NCBI GenBank assembly: GCA_946613765.1
Contig: CAMOFW010000040.1
Coordinates: 1-6,501 of the forward strand
Direction of reading: 5' to 3'
DNA: 6,501 nt
From: an uncultured Mycoplasmatota bacterium
GTDB taxonomy: Bacteria > Bacillota_I > Bacilli_A > RF39 > UBA660
The position numbers and the translations under genes are program-made. A model generated the notes under the pieces. That model saw only the letters and a list, made by a program, of their open reading frames with translations, searched no databases and was not told where the DNA came from. Of this stretch, positions 1 to 5,147 are shown piece by piece; within the stretch, counting starts at the first letter, position 1, and each line of letters opens with the position of its first letter.

Positions 1-81
1 AAAAACTTACATTTTAGGTAATGAAATGTGCGGACACTTATTATTTCCATTTATAGTTTTTATTTAAATGTTATTTTTTCT

Positions 82-109
82 TTGATTTTTATTAATTATA
101 TTATATAAT
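82..109 (+). promoter_or_regulatory. holA promoter, sigma-A type
   Basis: TTGATT at 82-87 and TATAAT at 104-109 are separated by 16 bases, close to the housekeeping consensus. The predicted transcription start near 116 leaves only about 14 bases before the holA start codon, so the leader would be little more than the ribosome site. Confidence 0.7.
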
Positions 110-117
110 TGTAATAC

Positions 118-123
118 AAGGTG
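118..123 (+). promoter_or_regulatory. holA ribosome binding site that fixes the start
   Basis: AAGGTG, extending to AAGGTGAT, lies 6 bases before the ATG at 130. The GTG inside it (121-123) is in frame with holA and could be mistaken for a start, but a start cannot coincide with its own ribosome site. Confidence 0.8.
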
Positions 124-129
124 ATAAAA

Positions 130-1074
130 ATGGTATATCTATTATATGGAACTGAAAATTATTTAATTGAAAAAGAAATACATAATATCATTAATAAATG
201 TAATATCGAAGATATAAATATTAGTAAATATGATTTATTAAACGATAATATAAAAGATGTAATTGATGATGCTCTAACACTTTCTTTGTTTGCTTCAAAT
301 AAAATGATTATATGTTCTAATGCTTATATATTCTCTAGAAAGAATGTTAAATCTGCTGTAACTCAAAATTTAGATATACTACTTGAATATTTAGAAAATC
401 AGAATCCTAATACTGAATTAGTATTTATACTTCCACATGAAACTATTGATTCAGTTAAGAAAATTACTAAAGCACTAAAAAAGAATGGTGTTATTAAAGA
501 TTTTAATAAAGAGAAAAATATTAATAGTATTGTAAAAGATATGTTTGCTGATTATAAAATTGATTACAAAACTATTAATCTATTTATTGATAGAATAGGG
601 GATAATCTTGAATTATTAAATAGTGAAGCTAATAAACTATTGATGTATAAATATAACGAAAAAGAAATAACTATGGAAGATGTTGATAGTTTCATTAATA
701 AAAATATTGATTTAGATATATTTAAACTAATAGAAGCTATTATAAATAAAAATAAAGATAGTGCGATGGAAATATATCATGAAATGTTAAAGTATAATGA
801 AGAACCAATCAAAATAATTATTATGTTAGCAAATCAAATTAGAATTATATATCAATCTAAAGTATTATATAAAGAAGGTTATACCGAAAAGGATATTGCT
901 AAAAAACTAGGTATTCATCCATATAGAATTAAACTAGCTCTTCAAAATGCATCTAAATATTCTGATAAGAAACTTATCGATAATTTAGAAAGATTAGCTG
1001 ACTTAGATATTCAAATAAAAAGTGGTACTATTGATAAAAAACTAGGTTTAGATTTATTTATTTTAGGATTTTAA
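130..1074 (+). CDS. holA: DNA polymerase III subunit delta
   Basis: This is the delta subunit of the DNA polymerase III clamp loader. In the cytoplasm it opens the beta sliding clamp and, with delta-prime and tau/gamma, loads it at primed sites. The 314 residues match the usual family length of about 320-340. Family features visible are the N-terminal LLYGTENYLIE (4-14), the LFASNKMIICSNA stretch that corresponds to the LFG..RLV...NA strand of other HolA proteins, LVFILPHE in domain II, and the helical C-terminal domain with NQIRIIYQSKVL, LGIHPYRIK (about 260-268) and the closing GTIDKKLGLDLFIL. No Walker A motif is present, as expected for delta, which has an AAA+ fold but is not an ATPase. 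The start at 130 is chosen over the in-frame GTG at 121, which lies within the ribosome site. The gene has its own promoter and ends in a hairpin shared with the convergent rarA. Confidence 0.93.
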   Translation: MVYLLYGTENYLIEKEIHNIINKCNIEDINISKYDLLNDNIKDVIDDALTLSLFASNKMIICSNAYIFSRKNVKSAVTQNLDILLEYLENQNPNTELVFILPHETIDSVKKITKALKKNGVIKDFNKEKNINSIVKDMFADYKIDYKTINLFIDRIGDNLELLNSEANKLLMYKYNEKEITMEDVDSFINKNIDLDIFKLIEAIINKNKDSAMEIYHEMLKYNEEPIKIIIMLANQIRIIYQSKVLYKEGYTEKDIAKKLGIHPYRIKLALQNASKYSDKKLIDNLERLADLDIQIKSGTIDKKLGLDLFILGF

Positions 1075-1100
1075 AAGAACTTCATATTATGAAGTTCTTT
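1074..1100. terminator. Bidirectional hairpin terminator between holA and rarA
   Basis: Bases 1074-1085 are the exact reverse complement of 1089-1100, giving a perfect 12-bp stem with a 3-base loop. The stem starts on the last base of the holA TAA and ends one base before the rarA stop (1101-1103, reverse strand), so it occupies the whole gap. The T run at the end of each arm and TTTTAAAA beyond the stem on the reverse strand suit a terminator for rarA. On the forward strand the T-rich tail is interrupted by C and A. Confidence 0.85.
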
Positions 1101-2315
1101 CTATTTATTAAGTTTATTTAACTTATCATATATATTCTTTAAACTTGTTTCATATTTACTAGTAGTTTTAGGAGTATAATACTTCCTATTTTTAATGTTA
1201 TCAGGTAAATATTGTTGTTTTACCCATGAATTAGGATAGTCATGAGGATATTTATACTCTGTAGAGTTTGTTCTTAAATGTTTAGGTAAATTCCCTGTAT
1301 TACCTTTTTTTATGTCTTCTATAGCCAAATCTAATGCAATATGGGCACTATTAGATTTAGGAGATAAAGCCATTTCAGTAACAATAGTACCAAGAGGAAT
1401 TCTAGCCTCTGGTAAACCAACTCTTTCACAAGCATTAATAGCAGCATCTAATTTAGGTCCCATTCCTGGATTAGCAAGTCCTATATCTTCATATACAATA
1501 ACACTAAGACGTCTATAGATACTATCTAAATCCTCAGATTCAATAAGTCTAGCTAAGTAATGAAGAGACGCATTAACATCACTACCACGAATAGATTTTT
1601 GAAGACCACTTAATACATCATAATGTCCATCTTCATTTTGATCAGAAAAGAATACCGGTTTACTATTTATCTTCTTTACAGTATCAATATTAATATTAAA
1701 ATTATCAGTAGAATAATAACTAACCTCTAAAAGATTATAAGCAAATCTCATATCACCACCAGATAATTTAGCAATATAATCAATCGCATTTTTATCAATC
1801 TTTATACCAGGTAAGTATTCACTTTTACATGCTTTTCTTAGTCCTTTAACAACATCAGAAGTAGTAAGTTCGTTAAGCTCAAACAACTGACATCTACTTC
1901 TAATCGCAGGATTTATCTTATGATAAGGATTAGATGTAGTCATTCCTATAAATGTAATTAATCCATTCTCTAAATATGGAAGCAATAAATCTTGTTTATC
2001 TTTATTTAAACGATGAACCTCATCCATAATTACAACTAAACCATTATACATTTTTGCTTCTTCTACTACAGTATCAAAATCTTTCTTATTATTTATAACT
2101 GCATTAAGCATTCTATATCTAAGACCTAATTCATTTACTATCGCAGTCGCAATAGTAGTTTTACCAATTCCTGGTTTACCATATAAAATCATTGAAAATA
2201 TCTTTTTATTTTTAACCATATTAGTAATAATCTTATCTTTACCAATTAAATGACTCTGACCAAGTATATCACTAATCTTTTTAGGTCTCATACTAATCGC
2301 AAGTGGTTCATTCAT
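1101..2315 (-). CDS. rarA: Replication-associated recombination protein A, AAA+ ATPase (RarA/MgsA)
   Basis: This cytoplasmic AAA+ ATPase acts at stalled or gapped replication forks. It belongs to the clamp-loader clade and is known in other bacteria to associate with SSB. In the 404-residue protein the visible parts are Walker A GKPGIGKTT (46-54), Walker B LVVIMDEVH (93-101), sensor 1 GMTTSNP (124-130), an arginine-finger region RSRC (139-142) and sensor 2 GGDMR (186-190). The C-terminal RarA-specific domain follows with KSIRGSDVNASLHYLARLIE, YEDIGLANP and the diagnostic WVKQQYLPD near the end. Length fits the family (about 420-450), slightly short. The start at 2315 is preferred to the upstream in-frame ATG at 2351: GAGGGAG lies 5 bases upstream of 2315, and the promoter predicts transcription starting at about 2351. 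Small deviations are K for P in Walker A and S for E in the usual TTENP, with catalytic residues intact. It is convergent with holA and divergent from xerD. Confidence 0.93.
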   Translation of the reverse strand: MNEPLAISMRPKKISDILGQSHLIGKDKIITNMVKNKKIFSMILYGKPGIGKTTIATAIVNELGLRYRMLNAVINNKKDFDTVVEEAKMYNGLVVIMDEVHRLNKDKQDLLLPYLENGLITFIGMTTSNPYHKINPAIRSRCQLFELNELTTSDVVKGLRKACKSEYLPGIKIDKNAIDYIAKLSGGDMRFAYNLLEVSYYSTDNFNINIDTVKKINSKPVFFSDQNEDGHYDVLSGLQKSIRGSDVNASLHYLARLIESEDLDSIYRRLSVIVYEDIGLANPGMGPKLDAAINACERVGLPEARIPLGTIVTEMALSPKSNSAHIALDLAIEDIKKGNTGNLPKHLRTNSTEYKYPHDYPNSWVKQQYLPDNIKNRKYYTPKTTSKYETSLKNIYDKLNKLNK

Positions 2316-2320
2316 AATAT

Positions 2321-2327
2321 CTCCCTC
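2321..2327 (-). promoter_or_regulatory. rarA ribosome binding site that fixes the start
   Basis: On the reverse strand GAGGGAG is followed by 5 bases and the ATG at 2315. The alternative ATG at 2351 has no comparable site and coincides with the predicted transcription start. Confidence 0.75.
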
Positions 2328-2357
2328 ACTAATCGTAAATAAATGTAACATATTAAT

Positions 2358-2366
2358 ATTATATCA
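2358..2366 (-). promoter_or_regulatory. rarA promoter, extended -10
   Basis: On the reverse strand TGATATAAT is a perfect extended -10 element (TGn plus TATAAT). No good -35 is seen 17 bases upstream. The predicted start near 2351 gives a leader of about 36 bases before the rarA ATG at 2315. Confidence 0.65.
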
Positions 2367-2394
2367 AAATTACCAAATAAATAATAGATTATAG

Positions 2395-2403
2395 TGCTAT
2401 AAT
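2395..2403 (+). promoter_or_regulatory. xerD operon promoter, extended -10
   Basis: TGCTATAAT is a perfect extended -10 with no recognisable -35. It mirrors the rarA element 28 bases away (8 of 9 bases identical on the opposite strand). The predicted start near 2410 leaves about 12 bases before the xerD ATG, a very short leader as at holA. Confidence 0.65.
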
Positions 2404-2412
2404 AATATTAAT

Positions 2413-2418
2413 GGTGAT
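2413..2418 (+). promoter_or_regulatory. xerD ribosome binding site
   Basis: GGTGAT ends 3 bases before the ATG at 2422. It matches the distal part of the extended anti-Shine-Dalgarno complement (AGGAGGTGATC) rather than the GGAGG core, a form that recurs across this window. Confidence 0.7.
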
Positions 2419-2421
2419 TCT

Positions 2422-3321
2422 ATGAATGAGTTTAATGATAAAATTGAAGACTTTTTAACTTACTTACTAATGGATAAAAAGTATAGTTCTAATACTATAG
2501 ACTCTTACAAAAGAGACTTATTTAAATATAGAGATTTCGTATGTAAGGAATTAAAAAAGAATATAAATGAATTAAAAAAAGAAGATTTAAAAAACTATCT
2601 TAGTTATCTAAATAAAGACAAATTAAATAGTAAAACAATCTCTCGTAATATAAGTTCAATTAGAAGTTTCTATAAATTTTTATTAATTGAAAACTATGTT
2701 ATATCAAATCCAATTGAATTAATTGAGTTACCAAAGTTAAAAAAGACTTTACCAACGGTATTATCTGAAGATGAAATAAATCAACTTTTAGATATTAACT
2801 TAACTGATGATTATAGTTTTAGAAATAAAGCTATGCTTGAACTTATGTATGCGACTGGACTTCGTGTAAGTGAACTAATTAATTTAAAAATTCATGATAT
2901 TGATTTAGATAACGCTCTTTTAAGAACTCTTGGTAAAGGTTCTAAAGAAAGAATTATTCCTATTGGTGATTTTGCTATTAAATATATAAGAGAATACTTA
3001 AATAATCATCGTAATAATCTAATTAAATTTAAAAATAATGATTATATATTCTTAAATAATCATGGAAAACAATTAACTAGACAAGGATTCTTTAAAATAT
3101 TAAAAAAGATTGCTAAAGAAAAGAATATTAAAACACCATTTTCACCACATACATTAAGACATTCTTTTGCTACACATTTACTTAATAATGGAGCTGATCT
3201 TAGAAGTATTCAAGAACTTTTAGGTCATAGTGATATTTCAACTACACAGATATATACACATATAAATAATAAACGATTACAAGAAAATTATAATAATTTT
3301 CACCCTCATGCCAAGGATTAG
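2422..3321 (+). CDS. xerD: Site-specific tyrosine recombinase XerD
   Basis: This cytoplasmic DNA recombinase normally acts with XerC at a dif site near the terminus to convert chromosome dimers to monomers before division. The 299 residues match the XerC/XerD length. Residues 1 to about 90 form the N-terminal SAM-like core-binding domain (FLTYLLMDKKYSSNTIDSYKRDL). The C-terminal catalytic domain keeps all expected residues: R148 in ATGLRVSEL, K172 in LGKGSKER, H243 and R246 in PHTLRHSFATHLL, H269 in LGHSDISTTQIYTH, and the nucleophile Y278. The ending ..NFHPHAKD resembles the FHPRA ending of XerD rather than XerC, and GADLRSIQELLGH also fits XerD. A XerH- or XerS-like single recombinase or an integrase is less likely from length and tail. 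It is first in a run with the AlkD-family gene and the transporter; its TAG ends on the first base of the next ribosome site. Confidence 0.93.
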   Translation: MNEFNDKIEDFLTYLLMDKKYSSNTIDSYKRDLFKYRDFVCKELKKNINELKKEDLKNYLSYLNKDKLNSKTISRNISSIRSFYKFLLIENYVISNPIELIELPKLKKTLPTVLSEDEINQLLDINLTDDYSFRNKAMLELMYATGLRVSELINLKIHDIDLDNALLRTLGKGSKERIIPIGDFAIKYIREYLNNHRNNLIKFKNNDYIFLNNHGKQLTRQGFFKILKKIAKEKNIKTPFSPHTLRHSFATHLLNNGADLRSIQELLGHSDISTTQIYTHINNKRLQENYNNFHPHAKD

Positions 3322-3326
3322 GTGAT
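3321..3326 (+). promoter_or_regulatory. Ribosome binding site of the AlkD-family gene, overlapping the xerD stop
   Basis: GGTGAT begins on the last G of the xerD TAG and lies 4 bases before the ATG at 3331. Ribosomes finishing xerD would stop on this site, which suggests translational coupling. The in-frame GTG at 3322 is part of the site and not a start. Confidence 0.75.
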
Positions 3327-3330
3327 TTTT

Positions 3331-4044
3331 ATGGAATTAAATAGAAGTATATGGACTAGTAAAGACTATGAAGATTTTATTAGTTATTTATATAGTAAAC
3401 AAGATATAAAATATAGAGAATTCCATAAAGGTATTGTTCCTAATATTGATAGTTTAATTGGAATTAGAACTCCTATATTAAAAGATATAGCTAAAAAAAT
3501 AAGTAAGGGTAACTATAATAGTTTTATATCTTTAAATAAGCATAATACTTATGAAGAAATTTTTATTCATGGCATTATTATAGGTAATATAAAACTTAGT
3601 TTTAATGATAAATTAATTTTGACTGATAAGTTTATTCCTTATATAAATAATTGGGCTATATGTGATAGCTTTTGTTCTAATTTTAAAGATTTTAAGAAAA
3701 ATCAAAAACAAGGTTTTGCTAAAATAAAGTTATATTTAAAATCTGATAATTTATGGATAAATAGGGTAGGGCTAGTTTTACTTTTAAATCACTATATTAA
3801 CGATAATTATATAGATCAGGTGTTAGATATCACAAAACAAATAAAAAGCGACGAATACTATGTTAAAATGGCAAATGCATGGTTAATTAGTATGTGCTAC
3901 ATAAAATATTCAAAAAAGACATATAAATTGTTAGAAAGTAAAAAATTAGACAAATGGACTCAAAACAAAAGCATATCGAAAATAAGAGATTCATTCAGAG
4001 TGACTGATCTAGATAAAAAGAAAATAACATATTTAAAAAAATAA
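3331..4044 (+). CDS. DNA alkylation repair protein, AlkD family
   Basis: This is a HEAT-like-repeat DNA glycosylase family member (DNA_alkylation repair), which in characterised relatives removes positively charged alkylated bases such as 3-methyladenine and 7-methylguanine without base flipping. The 237 residues fit the family. Landmarks are IGIRTPILKDIAKKI (43-57), the NNWAICDSFC segment (106-115), WINRVGLVLLL (142-152), YYVKMANAWLIS (176-187) and the tail KWTQNKSISKIRDSFRV. W108, D112, R145 and W184 appear to correspond to the active-site W109, D113, R148 and W187 of Bacillus cereus AlkD; this alignment is from memory. The start at 3331 follows a GGTGAT site; the GTG at 3322 is in the site. 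It lies 9 bases after xerD with no promoter between, so it is probably co-transcribed and coupled. Catalytic activity is inferred; AlkC-type or non-enzymatic HEAT relatives are the alternative. Confidence 0.85.
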   Translation: MELNRSIWTSKDYEDFISYLYSKQDIKYREFHKGIVPNIDSLIGIRTPILKDIAKKISKGNYNSFISLNKHNTYEEIFIHGIIIGNIKLSFNDKLILTDKFIPYINNWAICDSFCSNFKDFKKNQKQGFAKIKLYLKSDNLWINRVGLVLLLNHYINDNYIDQVLDITKQIKSDEYYVKMANAWLISMCYIKYSKKTYKLLESKKLDKWTQNKSISKIRDSFRVTDLDKKKITYLKK

Positions 4045-4071
4045 AAAAGTTAACAAATCATATAATTAAAT

Positions 4072-4076
4072 GGTGA
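4072..4076 (+). promoter_or_regulatory. Ribosome binding site of the ZIP transporter that fixes the start
   Basis: GGTGA lies 5 bases before the ATG at 4082. An in-frame ATG at 4070 shares its G with this site, so the longer reading is unlikely. Confidence 0.7.
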
Positions 4077-4081
4077 ACATT

Positions 4082-4816
4082 ATGAATTTGTTAGCTTTTT
4101 TACTTTCTCTAATATCAAGTATATCAACACTATTTGGAATTATTTTTATATATAAATCAGATGATAATATAGTATCAAATTGCCTATATTTTACATCAGG
4201 AGTAATGATAACAGTATCAATTATAGATTTGATCCCAGAATCATTTAAACTATTTAGAACAAACATAAAACTTATACCAACTACTTTATTTATACTAATA
4301 TTTATTAATATAGGTTGTTTAATTTCAAAATATATAGACAATAAAACAAATAATGACAATAGTCTATATCAAGTTGGTATTATATCAATGATAGCAATCA
4401 TAATTCATAATATACCAGAAGGAATAATAACATATATAACTGCAAATAAAAATTTAAAACTAGGTATAATGTTAACTATATCAATAATGTTACATAATAT
4501 ACCAGAAGGAATCAGTATTGCAATTCCTATATACCATGGAACAAAAAACAAAAGAAAAGCAATAATATATACACTTATAGCAGGTTTCTCCGAACTATTT
4601 GGAACTATTATTGCTTTTATACTACTTAGTAGTTTTATAAATAATTTTATTCTTGCATGTATATTATCAATAACTGCCGGTATTATGATTTATATATCTA
4701 TATTTGAATTAATTAAAGAGGGAAGACACTATAATAATAAATTTAAAACTATATTTCTATTGATAGGAATTATAATTGTCATCCTAACTCAAATAATAAT
4801 TAATAATTTATTATAA
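4082..4816 (+). CDS. zupT: ZIP family metal transporter, ZupT-like
   Basis: This inner-membrane importer should carry zinc and possibly other divalent metals (iron, manganese, cobalt) into the cytoplasm. The 244 residues are close to the roughly 250-270 of ZupT. About eight hydrophobic helices can be read, beginning with residues 3-24. The metal-site helices are clear: HNIPEG at 109-114 and again at 138-143, with the linking TYITANKNLKLG very like ZupT. Further family features are SGVMITVSIIDLIPES (39-54), FSELFGTIIA (169-178) and ITAGIMIYISIFELIKEG (197-214). The loop after helix 3 (about 84-95) is short and lacks the His-rich run of many ZIP proteins. The start at 4082 follows GGTGA. It lies 37 bases after the AlkD-family gene with no clear promoter or terminator between, so it is likely last in the xerD run. 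No metal-responsive operator was recognised. The family is firm; the gene symbol and metal specificity rest on similarity. Confidence 0.88.
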   Translation: MNLLAFLLSLISSISTLFGIIFIYKSDDNIVSNCLYFTSGVMITVSIIDLIPESFKLFRTNIKLIPTTLFILIFINIGCLISKYIDNKTNNDNSLYQVGIISMIAIIIHNIPEGIITYITANKNLKLGIMLTISIMLHNIPEGISIAIPIYHGTKNKRKAIIYTLIAGFSELFGTIIAFILLSSFINNFILACILSITAGIMIYISIFELIKEGRHYNNKFKTIFLLIGIIIVILTQIIINNLL

Positions 4817-4824
4817 TATAAAAA

Positions 4825-4842
4825 GAGACCAGATATGGTCTC
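4825..4842 (-). terminator. Hairpin terminator of the Asn-rich small gene
   Basis: GAGACCA (4825-4831) pairs perfectly with TGGTCTC (4836-4842) around a 4-base loop. On the reverse strand the stem is followed directly by TTTTTATATT, a good intrinsic terminator 7 bases past the stop of the 4850-5005 gene. On the forward strand it lies 8 bases past the transporter stop but no T run follows, so it would be at best a weak stop for the xerD run. Confidence 0.75.
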
Positions 4843-4849
4843 CAGTGGG

Positions 4850-5005
4850 TTATCTACAATCTTTTAGTTTAAATGAATCAGTGTTGTCATCATCAAACCC
4901 AATACTATTTGTTTTATTATTTACATTGTTATTAGCTTTAGATGAAACTTTACTATTTGATTCATTTCTAACTTTATTGTTAGATTGTTTCGTATTTTTT
5001 TTCAT
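4850..5005 (-). CDS. Small Asn-rich hypothetical protein (51 aa)
   Basis: I do not recognise a named family. The 51-residue protein starts MKKNTKQSNNKVRNESNSK, has no hydrophobic segment and is rich in Asn, Lys and Ser over residues 1-34 (13 Asn). It ends with a different, acidic segment: SIGFDDDNTDSFKLKDCR. The N-terminal part has loose repeats (NNKV, NSKV, NNNV, NNKT about every 7-10 residues). It looks intrinsically disordered and cytoplasmic. Three things support a real gene: a GGTGAT ribosome site 4 bases before the ATG (the same type as its neighbours), an uninterrupted frame, and a hairpin with a T run just past the stop. The low-complexity Asn/Lys/Ser make-up recalls small acid-soluble spore proteins, but no SASP signature is seen and nothing shows that this organism sporulates. 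It is divergent from the 5148-6068 gene. Confidence 0.7.
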   Translation of the reverse strand: MKKNTKQSNNKVRNESNSKVSSKANNNVNNKTNSIGFDDDNTDSFKLKDCR

Positions 5006-5009
5006 TATA

Positions 5010-5015
5010 ATCACC
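5010..5015 (-). promoter_or_regulatory. Ribosome binding site of the Asn-rich small gene
   Basis: On the reverse strand GGTGAT lies 4 bases before the ATG at 5005. It is the strongest argument that this short frame is translated. Confidence 0.7.
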
Positions 5016-5023
5016 CTTTAATA

Positions 5024-5032
5024 TTATTATCA
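5024..5032 (-). promoter_or_regulatory. Candidate extended -10 of the Asn-rich small gene
   Basis: On the reverse strand TGATAATAA resembles an extended -10 (TGn plus a degenerate hexamer). It is spaced 18 bases from the start codon, as at xerD. No -35 is visible, and the AT-rich setting makes chance matches easy. Confidence 0.3.
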
Positions 5033-5061
5033 AAAATATTTTTTTTATACTATTTTTTAAT

Positions 5062-5090
5062 TTGCATTAATTAAAAAAGTGTGATAGTAT
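5062..5090 (+). promoter_or_regulatory. Promoter of the 306-residue orphan gene
   Basis: TTGCAT (5062-5067) and TAGTAT (5085-5090) are separated by exactly 17 bases, and TGA precedes the -10, giving an extended -10. The predicted start near 5097 leaves a leader of about 50 bases, longer than those of holA or xerD. Confidence 0.55.
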
Positions 5091-5134
5091 ATCTTTCATA
5101 AAAACCAATAATCATGTTTAATTAAAGAATATAT

Positions 5135-5138
5135 GGAG
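5135..5138 (+). promoter_or_regulatory. Ribosome binding site of the orphan gene that fixes the start
   Basis: GGAG lies 9 bases before the ATG at 5148. It overlaps an in-frame ATG at 5133, which would therefore lack a ribosome site of its own. Confidence 0.6.
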
Positions 5139-5147
5139 ACTGATATT

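Noticed and set aside
1..48. Reverse-strand frame beginning ATGGAAATAATAAGTG and open to the window edge
   Set aside because: No ribosome site precedes the ATG and only 16 codons are visible, so it cannot be told from chance.
1..67. Possible 3' end of an upstream + strand gene, with open frames ending at 17, 21 or 67
   Set aside because: All three forward frames are open from the edge for a few codons and none shows a recognisable C-terminus. A comEC gene is often found before holA in Bacillota, but the residues visible do not support choosing a frame.
1312..1518. 68-codon + strand open frame
   Set aside because: It lies wholly antisense inside rarA, whose motifs are conserved, and has no ribosome site; it is a shadow frame.
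2422..3321. Tyrosine recombinase as evidence of an integrated element
   Set aside because: Length, intact Xer motifs, XerD-like tail and maintenance-gene neighbours point to the housekeeping enzyme; no attachment-site repeats, tRNA or phage genes are present.
4061..4066. TATAAT before the ZIP gene as a separate promoter
   Set aside because: No -35 or TGn extension is present, and the predicted start near 4073 would fall inside the ribosome site, so co-transcription with xerD is more likely.
4066..4359. 97-codon reverse-strand open frame
   Set aside because: It is antisense to the start of the ZIP transporter, whose family motifs are clear; the hydrophobic look is a mirror of the membrane-protein codons.
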